Assembly: GCA_934438135.1 (NCBI GenBank)
Contig: CAKSBP010000001.1
Coordinates: forward strand, 124,001-188,000
Length of the DNA: 64,000 nucleotides
From: an uncultured Clostridium sp.
Lineage (GTDB): Bacteria > Bacillota > Clostridia > Lachnospirales > Lachnospiraceae
Direction: 5' to 3'
Part shown: positions 8,216 to 17,934 of the stretch, in pieces
Numbering within the stretch: the stretch's first letter is position 1
Layout: every line of letters begins with the position of its first letter
The notes under the pieces: model-generated
The model's input: the letters and a program-made list of their open reading frames with translations, nothing else
What the model was told of the DNA's origin: nothing
The model's database searches: none
Translations under genes and position numbers: made by a program

Positions 8216-8224
8216 ATTACTTCC

Positions 8225-8668
8225 TTAAAACTCCCATGGAGAACTTGTGGTAATATACATTGCAATTCTTGACACCTCAATAATAGCCAGTTTTGCAATT
8301 GTCGAAATAGAAATTATAAAGAACATTACCTGTCTTGCATTCTGCTTATGTGTAAAAATAGAAATAATTCCAACCAATGGAATGATTATACCAAGAGCAC
8401 ATCCGATAATAGACTGTGGACTTAACAAAGTAAATAATCCTGGTGGTACACTGCCGTCAATAACATACTGGACGGAACGGTCAAATCTATCTCTTGTGGA
8501 AGCTGTAATACAAATAAGAAGTCCCCAGAAACAAACCAATAAAATACGTCTTCCCCAGAATTCAATGGAACCTCTCTTTAAATAAGATTGTACCATATAA
8601 AATATCAAACCAATCGACAAAAGTGTAGTAATCGCCGAAAATGGTTTTGCAAAATATAATTTAATCAT
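8225..8668 (-). CDS. Four-helix membrane protein of unknown function
   Basis: This 147-residue protein has four predicted transmembrane segments at about residues 8-27, 38-57, 78-103 and 110-135. Short charged loops (K-R-G-S-I-E-F-W-G-R-R; T-R-D-R-F-D-R) lie between them. I do not recognise the family. It is sandwiched between a flavodoxin and a TetR regulator with gaps of 18 and 9 nt, so it is co-expressed with both. A role in membrane redox or export would be speculation. Confidence 0.75.
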   Translation of the reverse strand: MIKLYFAKPFSAITTLLSIGLIFYMVQSYLKRGSIEFWGRRILLVCFWGLLICITASTRDRFDRSVQYVIDGSVPPGLFTLLSPQSIIGCALGIIIPLVGIISIFTHKQNARQVMFFIISISTIAKLAIIEVSRIAMYITTSSPWEF

Positions 8669-8686
8669 ATTCCAGCATCCTTTCTA

Positions 8687-9163
8687 TTAATTATTCATTT
8701 CTTCTGCAAATTTCTTAATCTCATTTTCATCCACATGAGGTGCCTCTGCCTTACCACTTTTCAAAAGCATTTGTATCATTTTTCTCGTCATGATATTCAT
8801 TTTATCCAAACGATACTCCCCACCTAAATTACGTTTTGAAACTGCATGTTTATATAAATCCGGTGCAAAAAACTTTTCTAAAAACCCAGGTTCATTTACT
8901 GGTGTAGCACTGCAAAGAAATAATCCCAACTTCTTCTGCATTAAAACATCTTTATAATTATTACAGAATGAAACAATATCTTTTTGTATTTTACCAGCAT
9001 AAACCGGACTACCTACTACAATAGTATCATAAGATTTTAAATCTTCTTTTACAGCTTGTTTTAATGCAGCTACTCTAGTATGCCCTTTTAAAATCTTAGC
9101 AATCTTTTCTGCACAGTCCTTTGTACATCCACTTTTACTCTCGTATACTACTAATGTATTCAT
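8687..9163 (-). CDS. Flavodoxin-domain protein
   Basis: This 158-residue protein has a flavodoxin fold: the N-terminal strand T-L-V-V-Y-E-S-K-S-G-C-T-K is an FMN-phosphate-binding loop of the x-S-x-x-G-x-T type. The second strand T-I-V-V-G-S-P-V-Y-A-G-K provides the isoalloxazine-side loop. It resembles the flavodoxin-5/HemG-like group rather than electron-transfer flavodoxins. It is the first gene of the operon, with the ribosome site GGAGGG 5 nt before ATG and the operator-bearing promoter directly upstream. It could be a tailoring or redox partner for the polyketide, or an unrelated stress cassette. Confidence 0.85.
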   Translation of the reverse strand: MNTLVVYESKSGCTKDCAEKIAKILKGHTRVAALKQAVKEDLKSYDTIVVGSPVYAGKIQKDIVSFCNNYKDVLMQKKLGLFLCSATPVNEPGFLEKFFAPDLYKHAVSKRNLGGEYRLDKMNIMTRKMIQMLLKSGKAEAPHVDENEIKKFAEEMNN

Positions 9164-9182
9164 AACATCCCTCCAAAAAAAC

Positions 9183-9223
9183 TAACAAATGTTTGCCAAA
9201 TTTATTTTAGCAAACATTTGTTA
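9183..9223. promoter_or_regulatory. Perfect inverted-repeat operator, probably for TetR
   Basis: Two 14-bp arms, TAACAAATGTTTGC (9183-9196) and its exact complement (9210-9223), are separated by 13 bp. Each arm contains the near-palindrome CAAATGTTTG. One arm fills the promoter spacer and the other covers the expected transcription start, an ideal layout for repression. Confidence 0.8.
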
Positions 9224-9232
9224 CCTAGTCAA
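9204..9232 (-). promoter_or_regulatory. Promoter of the flavodoxin/membrane protein/tetR operon
   Basis: On the minus strand -35 TTGACT (9227-9232), exactly 17 bp spacer and -10 TAAAAT (9204-9209). The operator arms overlap the spacer and start region. The PKS operon ends only 21 bp upstream with no obvious terminator, so read-through from the PKS genes is possible. Confidence 0.8.
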
Positions 9233-9252
9233 GTTTTTTATCTTCTAAAAAA

Positions 9253-10620
9253 TTATGATTTTTTTCCATAAAAAAACATTTTAACCTGCTTATTAAATCG
9301 TTCTGGACAAGTTACCATTGGAAGATGTGCGGCATCTTCCATTTTTACAATTTCAGCATTATGAAGCATCTTATAAACTTCTTCCACTTTATCATAGCTA
9401 TTTACCGTATCGTTTTCTCCATAAAGAATTAATGTCGGTGCCTTGATTTCAGGAAGAATTTTTTTCACGTTATGAGGTGCTTTAGATTCTTTTCCAAAGT
9501 ATTTTCCATAATTGAGAAATGCCCTCATATCAATGCATTTTGTTTTTGTAAATAGCTCAAATCCTTGTTTTCCTCCGCTTACGCCTTCAAAATCCGCTTT
9601 CATTGCTCCATCTACATCATCTAAATCTTCATCTTCCTTATAACTTACTTCCATATTCGTGATTGGAGCTCCTAATATGACTTTACCGGTTCTTTCAGAA
9701 TACTTATATGCAATAGTAGAAGCTAAAAGGCTTCCCCAGGATACTCCAATAATATCCATTGGACCTTCTGCCCCAATTGCATCAAGCGAACTTATTATAA
9801 CTTCTGCAATATGTTCCAGAGAAACATCCTCCATATATTTGCTCAGTCCAACTCCTGGCATACTAAAGCAGACTACACGATAATCTTTTGCAAATTCCTG
9901 AATCTGATATTTGTAAAAACCAGGTGTAACACCAATTCCCGTTAATATCAATAATGTCCTTCCTGTTCCTGCTGTATACAGTTCCATTTTTTCTCCAACT
10001 GTAGGATTAACCAGTAAATGCATATAGGAGTACCCGTTTTTCTGCAACTCCTGAAAATAATCCAATGATACTTGACTGACTAGAAGTTCTTTATGCTTTC
10101 TCTGTCTTAAGTCATCCCAGAAATCTTCAAAATGTTCTGGAGAAAACTTTTTCTCTGCATGAATAATCGTAATTTTTTCTTCTTTTAAATCCAATCCCCA
10201 GTTTTCGTATTCTTTTTTTACCGTAGGCTGAGTTTTTTCCTCTGATTTTTGTTTTTCTACCATTTTTTCAGAAGAACAGCTTATATGCTGTTCTTCTAAA
10301 AATTCTGCAAGATTTGCTATGGTACCACAGTCAAGAATATGCTCTGGAGCAATTTGGGTTTGAAACACTTTGCTCAAAATCCTGGAAAACTCAATCAGCC
10401 TGATAGAATCCATTCCATATTCCTCAAAATTATTTTCAGACTTTATTCTTTCTTTTTTTATTTTCAGCATTTCGGAAAACTGCTCTTTTACAATTTCTTC
10501 TATGCTCTGTCCTTCTTCTGGCTTTTTCCTCCCATTCTCTTTAATCAGGCGGAAAGCCTCTTCAGGAGTCAGCTGGCGGCTGGCAACTTTTTTAAATATT
10601 GCTTTTTCCTTTTCTCCCAT
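9253..10620 (-). CDS. Terminal ACP-alpha/beta-hydrolase (chain-release) protein
   Basis: This 455-residue protein has three parts. Residues 3-28 are a short helical docking segment. Residues 38-112 are an ACP with the phosphopantetheine site Y-G-M-D-S (Ser72). Residues about 205-452 are an alpha/beta-hydrolase with nucleophile G-V-S-W-G-S (Ser294), Asp404 (Y-G-E-N-D) and His432 (A-A-H-L-P), a complete triad. It is the last gene of the PKS run and receives the chain from KS13 of the preceding gene, so it most likely releases the product by hydrolysis or lactonisation. Residues 130-205 form an uncharacterised lead-in to the hydrolase. It starts 39 nt after the upstream PKS gene. Confidence 0.85.
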   Translation of the reverse strand: MGEKEKAIFKKVASRQLTPEEAFRLIKENGRKKPEEGQSIEEIVKEQFSEMLKIKKERIKSENNFEEYGMDSIRLIEFSRILSKVFQTQIAPEHILDCGTIANLAEFLEEQHISCSSEKMVEKQKSEEKTQPTVKKEYENWGLDLKEEKITIIHAEKKFSPEHFEDFWDDLRQRKHKELLVSQVSLDYFQELQKNGYSYMHLLVNPTVGEKMELYTAGTGRTLLILTGIGVTPGFYKYQIQEFAKDYRVVCFSMPGVGLSKYMEDVSLEHIAEVIISSLDAIGAEGPMDIIGVSWGSLLASTIAYKYSERTGKVILGAPITNMEVSYKEDEDLDDVDGAMKADFEGVSGGKQGFELFTKTKCIDMRAFLNYGKYFGKESKAPHNVKKILPEIKAPTLILYGENDTVNSYDKVEEVYKMLHNAEIVKMEDAAHLPMVTCPERFNKQVKMFFYGKKS

Positions 10621-10659
10621 AGAATTTTTCCTTTCTATCTGTTTTGCTGAAATCCTTCT

Positions 10660-13600
10660 TTACTGGATTTCCATCGTACCATTGTATAAGCTGTTGAGAA
10701 TTTCTTTTAATTCTTCATCACTGCTGTATTCTAAGGATTTTTTCTCTGCTTTCTGAATATTTTTTTCCTCATACCAGTAACGTTCCTGCATAAATGGATA
10801 ACTTGGAGCTGATATCCTGTCTGGATGTTTTTCTTTATATAACCTGCTCCAGTCTACTTTTTCTCCCTCTGACCAGACCTTCGCAAGCTGTCTTAATTCT
10901 TTCTTCTCATATAAGGATTCCATATCCAGTTCTGGATGTTCTATTTTCTTATTCCCAGTAAAGATGCTGTCTTTATATTCTTTTATATCCCGTTTCAGGA
11001 AATGTTCTATTTCATCTTTCAGTTCCCTTACACTGCCAGCCACAAATGCTGCTCTTTCCTTATAGGCATCTCTTCCAGTCTGAAGTGTATAAGCTAGTGA
11101 GTCAAGAGAGAGATATATATCTGTATTCTGTATAATATCTGTATTTTCTAATACCTTGCTGGCTATCTCATGAATAGACTGATTTAAGGAATAATCCAGT
11201 TCTTCTTCCTTTAACTGATATGCCTTTTTAAGTTCTTCCAGCAGTTTTCTCATAACAAATGGTGTCATTCCGCACTCTTCCAGGCTTTCATCCATCTTTA
11301 TTTCCTCTGGCTCAATTTCCAGCAGTTCTGCTGCAAGGTTTTTAATCTCTTCCTTCAGGCTGCTGCTCTCTGCAGGTTCTGCCTGCTTTTGAATAAATTT
11401 TTCTATCTGCTCTGCATAGTCATATAAAACCGATTCCTCTTTGGCTGAAATGACAAATACTTTTTCACCTTTTTTATCCGCCTGTGGCTGTTTTCCAAGG
11501 TATTCTTCTAAGACAATATGAGCATTTACCCCTCCTACGCCAAAGGAACTAATTCCTGCACGTCTAGGAATAATATTATGATTTTCATCCAATTGATTGT
11601 TCCATTCCGTATTTTCAGTAACAATTGCAAATGGACTGGAATCTAAATGAATATATGGATTTAATTTTTTAAAATTAATCAATCCAGGAAGAAGATGATC
11701 TCTCATAGCAAACAATACCTTTACAAGACCTGTAATACCAGATGCTGCTTCCAGATGTCCTGTATTTGTCTTAACACTTCCAATTAAGGTTACCGGCTCT
11801 GGCTTTATTTCTTTTCCTGCCTGATGATATAAATTTTTATATGCCATCTTTAATCCGTCAATTTCGATTGGATCTCCCAATGAGGTACCTGTTCCATGTG
11901 CCTCGATATAGCTGACTGTAGATGGATCAATTTTTGCGTTTTCACAGGCTTTCATAATTACCTCTGACTGTGCCTTGGCATTCGGTGCAAACAGATTGCT
12001 GGCACGGCCTCCATGATTAATTGCACTTCCTCGGATAACACCATATATATGATCTCCATCCTTCTCTGCATCTTTTAATGGCTTTAATAACATGGTTACA
12101 ATTCCTTCTCCTCGTACATAACCATTTGCAGAAGCATCAAAAGTTTTACATTTGCCATCCAGTGCAAGCATATTGGCAACACTCTGTGCAAAGTACAGAT
12201 TTGGTGAAACAATAACATTCACGCCTCCGACAAATGCCATTTTACAATCTCCATCATGAATTGCCTCTATTGCCTTATGAATTGCAACAAGAGAACTGGA
12301 ACATGCCGTATCCACTGGCTCACTTGGTCCATGAATATTCAGCAGATAAGAGATTCTGTTTGTAATAAAAGTCTGGCTTAACATAGTTGGCAGCCTGTTT
12401 TCCAGCAATAACTCTTTATAGTCGGCTGCTGAAACACCAACGAAGATTCCGGTATTGGTACCTGAAATATCTTCTGACTTATATCCTGCATCCTCCATAG
12501 TTTTCCAAACATGTTCAAGTATCAATCTCTCCTGTGGATCCATTAACTCTGCATCAAATCCCGGTATGTTGAAAAACATTGGGTCAAATTTGTCCACTTC
12601 ATTCATAAATGCACCATATTTGACTTTTGTTTTCTTATTATTTTTATCTGGTTCACCATAACACTCTTCCCAGTTCCATCTGTCTTTCGGTATTTCTGTA
12701 ATCAGGCTTTCGTTATTCTTAATTCTCTGCCAGAATTCTTCCAACGTATCTGACTTCGGAAGTGCACCACTCATTCCAATAATTGCAATTGGCTCATATC
12801 CATCCCGATTTACTGTTTCGTTTTTATGTAAATCCGCTTCATCCTGTTTTGGGATTTCATCAGACATTTCCTTGGCTTCTTCCAGTATCTCTTTGGTTTC
12901 CTGCACCACTTCTCTGGTCTTTTCCATCTGTTCTGCTTTTTTTGATGATGTCTGATAATTAAGTTTGGTAACGCTTCGGATTTTTTCTTCATACTGTGAC
13001 CAGATATTCTGAACCATCTCGTCCAAAAAGGTATATCCAAAAAAGACAGCGGGTGTTAAATCTAAATCATATTTATCATTAATTTTGCTGGCCAAATCAG
13101 TAAATGAGATAGAATCAAATCCATAATCCGACAGGCTTTTTGAAAAATCAATGTCCTCCTTTGAAGTTCCTAAAATATCACAAATGATATTCATAACTTC
13201 TTCGGTAAATATTTTATATACCTGCTTATCTGATTGTTCTTCTTGTTCTGCAGGTTCTTCCACTTTATTTTCATTTATCCGTTCAGGTTCCTGTACAACA
13301 ATTTTCTCGCCCATGTCTGAATAAAAATGACATATGCTTTCCTCATATTCGGACCATAAACTGTTTACAATTTCATCTAGATAGGTAAATCCAAAGAATA
13401 AAGCTGGTGTAACATCTAAGTCAAATTTATCATTAATTGCACTTGCAAAATCAGTGAAAGAAATCGAATCAAATCCAAAATCAGAAAGATTTCTGCTAAA
13501 ATCAATTTCATCCTTATCTAAACTTAGGATTTTACCGACTATTTCTTTTAAATCATTCTGGAATGCAGCCTTATCATCTCTTTTAACTACCTGCTTCCTG

Positions 13601-16600
13601 CTAATGGATTTTTCATTTTGTTTCACTTCTTTCTGAGGTCTTATTTCTTCAGCCTGTACGAAATCGGATTCTTCCCCAGCATCATTTAACTGCTTCTTTA
13701 CATTTTTTCGTATCTTGGATACTTCTCCAGAAAGAATAATTAATTGATTTTCTTCGCTGTTGAGGCAGTTTTCCATAACATGGATTCCATCTATTGTCTT
13801 TAAAGGAATCAATCCTGATCTGCTCTTGATAACTTCCAGCACCTTATCATCAATAATCATTCCACCTTCTGCCCACATTGGCCAGTTAATGGCTACTATC
13901 CGTGGAACCGCCGACTGCTCTCCATATTTCAATGCAATATTATCCATATAGGCATTTGCATACGCATAATCACATTGTCCCATATTTCCCAATGCACTTG
14001 TAGTAGAGGAGAATATTACAATAAAATCCATACTGCTTAAATTCATGCAATTCATAATATTATCCAGACCATACATCTTTGGTGCAATAACCTGTTTAAA
14101 TTCTTCTTCCTGCTTTCGCATGATCAGACTATCTTTTATTACTCCTGCTGCATGCAATACACCGTTAATCACAAGATTCTTTTGTTTTATTTCATCTAAT
14201 GCTGTCTGGAAGCTGCACTTATCCGCAATATCACATTTTATGTAAAATGCTCTTTCCTGCTTTTCATTCCAGCCTGCAATTTTTGCCTTCTTGCTGGCAT
14301 TTAACTCTGATCTTCCTAACAGAACAACCTTCGCATTGTATGTTTTTATCAAATACTCTGCAAAAGAAAGACCTAATCCTCCTGCTCCTCCTGTAATCAA
14401 ATAGGTTCCTTGATCCTTAATATACTTATTCTTCTGCTGCTCTTTAACCATAATCTCATGGAACTGCTTTACATATCGATATCCATTGGAGTACTGTACC
14501 TGAATATCCGAAAGTTCCCTGATTTCATTTATCAGTATTGTTTCAACAGGCATACCCGGCTCTGTCTGTATAACTGAGAACTTATACTGTTCCTTTTCAA
14601 TTACAAGGGTTTTGGCAAATCCAGACACCGCTGCATCTACCGCATCTCCATTATGAAGAAAAACTAGTTTTGTTTCTTTATTTATAAACGACATCATTAA
14701 TGCCTGTGACAAAAACAGACAGGAGGTAATTCCCATCTTCTTTTTCTCTTCTATTGATAAGCCAGGTTCGGACCAATTGATAATAAATGTAAGTTTTCCT
14801 CTTCCTTTTAGTTCCTTTACCAGCATTTTAAACTCTTCTTTCACAGAAGGGTTCAGAATGTATTCATTTGGACCTGTACATTCATATCTGTCACCAGCAA
14901 TGACACGGACAATGGTTGTATTTCTTAACTTTTCCTGTTCACGAAGCCGTCTGGACAGTTCTTCCTTTCCTTCCAATACAACCCAGACTTCTCCGCTATA
15001 ATCAGGATTTCCTTCTAAAAGATCTTTTCTTACCCAGCTTTCTTTATAATACAATGTATGGATTGGATTGTCCTCTGGCAATTCTCCGTACTTTTCTTCT
15101 GGAGAAAACTGTCTATAAGTGAAATTTGTCATTTCATAAATTACAGTACCATTCTCATCCAGATACTTCATATCATAACTGATTGTCTGCACATCTTTTG
15201 CATTTCCACTGGAATTTTGTACCACATATGCATAACAAGGTTTTCTTTCTGGATAATAAAACTGGAACTTGCTCAAAGAATATGGCAGATAAATATGCTC
15301 CGTATTTCCTATTATCTGATACATCCAGCCTACAATAGTCTGAAGTCCTCCATCAATCAAAGTTGGATGAAGAACAAACCGATGAAAACTGGATCGGGTG
15401 CTTTCATGAATATCCAATTTGGATAGAGCTTCTTTTTCATTATAATGAAGTTCTACCATTCCATGCAGACGTGCTCCCATTTCAATTCTCATATTCTGAA
15501 GGCATTCATGAAAAAACTTTACCTCTTTGGTTCCGCCGTTAGTTCTTTGTAATACTTCTGCTACTGGAATGGATTTTGTACTCTTTTCTCTGTTTTTGTA
15601 AACAATTGTAGTACGGAAATGAATATCCTCTTTTCCTTCTTCTATGGAAAATACTTCACATTTTACCCGGTTAGCATCTTTCGGTATCATTTTTACATAA
15701 ACTTCTCGATGTCCTTCATAGATAACAACTGGACTTCCCCACATAAGATTGTCAAAACTAAAGATGTCTTTTTCACCTTCCAGAATTCTGGCCGCCTGTC
15801 TTACCATCTCCACTGTAACTGCCCCTGGAAGAATCCAGTTATGATCTTTTACATAGAATTCTTCTCCGTGGAACTTCTTCTTAAAGTACCAGATATCTCC
15901 CCGCTTTTCTTTTGTATCAATCAATTCGCTTAGAGATTCTACTTTCTCTTCTGGCATATTAAGCTGTACTGGTGTGGATTCAGATATTTTTTTGGAGACT
16001 GACGTCTGAGCAGAAACTAAATCGTCATCGCGAAGCCAATATCTTTTCTTACTAAAAGAATATCCAGGCATGGATACCACCGTATGTCTGCTATGGAATA
16101 ACAGATTCCATTCCAGGTCATATCCCTTCAAATAGCATAACATGATATAAAACAGTTTTTCTTCATAATGCATTCCTGGTTCTTTCATCTGATGGAATGT
16201 TTTTAAAATTTCATTTCCTGTTTCTTTATTTAAAGATATCTCTGCTGTCTGATTAACTGCATCTGGCGTATAATATACTTTACTTTCTCTATTAGAAGTA
16301 ACTTCTTTAAGAGCCTGTATGAGTTCTTCCATGTTCCGAACCATAAAGCATCCTCGTATGGAAAAATGACTTCTCTTTTCAAACAGCTGATAGGAAAGAT
16401 TTCCAATTTCTATTTTAGTATCTGCTTCTTCTAGCCATGCACTATAATCCTGTAATTTCTGTCTATAGGCTTCTTTTGATTTGGCTGAAAATGGAATGAT
16501 ATAATAAGGGGCTTTTTCTTCCTCCTCTTTCTGCTGTTCCTTATATTCTTCTACAACTAAATGACAATTGGTTCCTCCATATCCAAAGGAACTAATTGCA

Positions 16601-17931
16601 GCTCTTCTTAAAGGATTCACCGAAGTATCCCATTCCTGAGTATGGTCTACAACATAAAATGGACTGTTTTTAAAATCAATCTGCTTGTTCTCCACATTAT
16701 AATGAATTGTAGGTGGAATCTTTTTATGCTGCATAGAAAGCAGTACTTTAATTAAAGAAGCGATGCCAGAAGATGCAGCTGTATGTCCAATATTGGTTTT
16801 TACAGAACCGATTCCACAATATTGTTTTTCTCCATTTTTATAATCAAACGCATTACGCAGAGCATCGATTTCAATTGGGTCTCCTAATCTTGTTCCCGTT
16901 CCATGTGCCTCAACATAACTGATAGTATGTGGATCAATCCCATAATCCTTATAAATTCTTCTTTCCAGACGTTCCTGAGATAATGCACTTGGTGCCGTAA
17001 TACTATTGGTTTTTCCATCTTGGTTAGAACCGCTTCCCTTAATTACTCCATAAATATGATCTTTATCTTTTTTTGCTTTTTCTAAAGGCTTCAATATAAC
17101 TGCTGCAACACATTCTCCTGGTACAAAACCGTCTGCAGAATTATCAAAAGTTTTACACTTTCCTTCATGAGAGAGCATTCCCATATTACATAACAGCGGA
17201 TATGAGTTTGGATCGGTTATTACCGTTGTTCCTGCTGCAATTGCAATTTCACAGTCATTGCTCTGAATACTCATACATGCTTCATGAACTGCAACCAGAG
17301 AAGAGGAACATGCAGTATCTACTGCAACACTTGGTCCCTGTAGATTTAGATAATATGCAAGTCTTGCTGTCAGAATTGCATTGGAATGACCTAATACAGA
17401 ATATCCATTCATTTTATCTGCATTCATTTCTCTAAAGTAAGTAGAACTTCCCTCACATCCAATAAAAATTCCGCATTGTGTGCCAGATAGTTTTTTCTGA
17501 ACATATCCCGCATCCTCCAATGCTTTCCAGGCTTCCATAAGGAAGATCCTCTGTCTTGGTTCCATTAATTCTGCCTGTCTTGGTGAAAGTTCAAAAAACA
17601 GCGGATCAAAATCGTCAATCCGGTTCATTAATCCGCCCCAACGGCTGTATGACTTATTTGGTTCATTTGGTTTGTCGGAATAAATATCTGATATATCCCA
17701 GCGTTCGCTGATATCAGATACACAGTCTTTCCCATTTAAAAGATTATTCCAATATTCATTCACATTATCCGCTTTTGGAAAACGGCCAGACATTCCGACA
17801 ATTGCAATATCCATCGTTCTGCCTGTCCTGTTTTCTGAAGCAGAAATCTGTTTAAAGATTTCTGCTCCTTTTTCAGCTGATAATGCACCCGAATAAACTA
17901 ACTGCATAATTTGTTTTTGTGCATCGTTCAT
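10660..17931 (-). CDS. Trans-AT PKS: KS12-altered DH-KR-ACP-ACP-KS13
   Basis: This 2423-residue subunit starts with a docking helix (1-30). KS12 (about 38-465) is intact: D-T-A-C-S-S-S with Cys about 206, E-A-H-G-T-G-T and N-I-G-H. The DH (about 670-960) has D-H-N-W-I-L-P-G, four residues shorter between His and Pro than the usual H-x9-P spacing, though its second motif H-P-T-L-I-D is present. The KR (about 1040-1390) has T-G-G-A-G-G-L-G and Y-A-Y-A-N; the I-K-D motif predicts a B-type (D-hydroxyl) product. Tandem ACPs carry G-F-D-S-I-S-F at about 1487 and 1606. KS13 (about 1665-2120) is intact (Cys about 1875). Its linker contains a serine-less ACP-like insert. There is no AT domain. Module 13 is completed by the ACP-hydrolase gene downstream. 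Confidence 0.9.
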   Translation of the reverse strand: MNDAQKQIMQLVYSGALSAEKGAEIFKQISASENRTGRTMDIAIVGMSGRFPKADNVNEYWNNLLNGKDCVSDISERWDISDIYSDKPNEPNKSYSRWGGLMNRIDDFDPLFFELSPRQAELMEPRQRIFLMEAWKALEDAGYVQKKLSGTQCGIFIGCEGSSTYFREMNADKMNGYSVLGHSNAILTARLAYYLNLQGPSVAVDTACSSSLVAVHEACMSIQSNDCEIAIAAGTTVITDPNSYPLLCNMGMLSHEGKCKTFDNSADGFVPGECVAAVILKPLEKAKKDKDHIYGVIKGSGSNQDGKTNSITAPSALSQERLERRIYKDYGIDPHTISYVEAHGTGTRLGDPIEIDALRNAFDYKNGEKQYCGIGSVKTNIGHTAASSGIASLIKVLLSMQHKKIPPTIHYNVENKQIDFKNSPFYVVDHTQEWDTSVNPLRRAAISSFGYGGTNCHLVVEEYKEQQKEEEEKAPYYIIPFSAKSKEAYRQKLQDYSAWLEEADTKIEIGNLSYQLFEKRSHFSIRGCFMVRNMEELIQALKEVTSNRESKVYYTPDAVNQTAEISLNKETGNEILKTFHQMKEPGMHYEEKLFYIMLCYLKGYDLEWNLLFHSRHTVVSMPGYSFSKKRYWLRDDDLVSAQTSVSKKISESTPVQLNMPEEKVESLSELIDTKEKRGDIWYFKKKFHGEEFYVKDHNWILPGAVTVEMVRQAARILEGEKDIFSFDNLMWGSPVVIYEGHREVYVKMIPKDANRVKCEVFSIEEGKEDIHFRTTIVYKNREKSTKSIPVAEVLQRTNGGTKEVKFFHECLQNMRIEMGARLHGMVELHYNEKEALSKLDIHESTRSSFHRFVLHPTLIDGGLQTIVGWMYQIIGNTEHIYLPYSLSKFQFYYPERKPCYAYVVQNSSGNAKDVQTISYDMKYLDENGTVIYEMTNFTYRQFSPEEKYGELPEDNPIHTLYYKESWVRKDLLEGNPDYSGEVWVVLEGKEELSRRLREQEKLRNTTIVRVIAGDRYECTGPNEYILNPSVKEEFKMLVKELKGRGKLTFIINWSEPGLSIEEKKKMGITSCLFLSQALMMSFINKETKLVFLHNGDAVDAAVSGFAKTLVIEKEQYKFSVIQTEPGMPVETILINEIRELSDIQVQYSNGYRYVKQFHEIMVKEQQKNKYIKDQGTYLITGGAGGLGLSFAEYLIKTYNAKVVLLGRSELNASKKAKIAGWNEKQERAFYIKCDIADKCSFQTALDEIKQKNLVINGVLHAAGVIKDSLIMRKQEEEFKQVIAPKMYGLDNIMNCMNLSSMDFIVIFSSTTSALGNMGQCDYAYANAYMDNIALKYGEQSAVPRIVAINWPMWAEGGMIIDDKVLEVIKSRSGLIPLKTIDGIHVMENCLNSEENQLIILSGEVSKIRKNVKKQLNDAGEESDFVQAEEIRPQKEVKQNEKSISRKQVVKRDDKAAFQNDLKEIVGKILSLDKDEIDFSRNLSDFGFDSISFTDFASAINDKFDLDVTPALFFGFTYLDEIVNSLWSEYEESICHFYSDMGEKIVVQEPERINENKVEEPAEQEEQSDKQVYKIFTEEVMNIICDILGTSKEDIDFSKSLSDYGFDSISFTDLASKINDKYDLDLTPAVFFGYTFLDEMVQNIWSQYEEKIRSVTKLNYQTSSKKAEQMEKTREVVQETKEILEEAKEMSDEIPKQDEADLHKNETVNRDGYEPIAIIGMSGALPKSDTLEEFWQRIKNNESLITEIPKDRWNWEECYGEPDKNNKKTKVKYGAFMNEVDKFDPMFFNIPGFDAELMDPQERLILEHVWKTMEDAGYKSEDISGTNTGIFVGVSAADYKELLLENRLPTMLSQTFITNRISYLLNIHGPSEPVDTACSSSLVAIHKAIEAIHDGDCKMAFVGGVNVIVSPNLYFAQSVANMLALDGKCKTFDASANGYVRGEGIVTMLLKPLKDAEKDGDHIYGVIRGSAINHGGRASNLFAPNAKAQSEVIMKACENAKIDPSTVSYIEAHGTGTSLGDPIEIDGLKMAYKNLYHQAGKEIKPEPVTLIGSVKTNTGHLEAASGITGLVKVLFAMRDHLLPGLINFKKLNPYIHLDSSPFAIVTENTEWNNQLDENHNIIPRRAGISSFGVGGVNAHIVLEEYLGKQPQADKKGEKVFVISAKEESVLYDYAEQIEKFIQKQAEPAESSSLKEEIKNLAAELLEIEPEEIKMDESLEECGMTPFVMRKLLEELKKAYQLKEEELDYSLNQSIHEIASKVLENTDIIQNTDIYLSLDSLAYTLQTGRDAYKERAAFVAGSVRELKDEIEHFLKRDIKEYKDSIFTGNKKIEHPELDMESLYEKKELRQLAKVWSEGEKVDWSRLYKEKHPDRISAPSYPFMQERYWYEEKNIQKAEKKSLEYSSDEELKEILNSLYNGTMEIQ
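11140..11358 (-). other. Serine-less ACP-like insert in the KS13 linker
   Basis: About 73 residues with ACP helix pattern (L-A-A-E-L-L-E-I-E-P-E-E-I, then E-E-C-G-M-T-P-F). T-P-F occupies the position of D-S-x, so no phosphopantetheine attachment is possible. It splits the usual KS flanking linker before L-A-Y-T-L-Q-T-G-R. Confidence 0.7.
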
Positions 17932-17934
17932 TCT

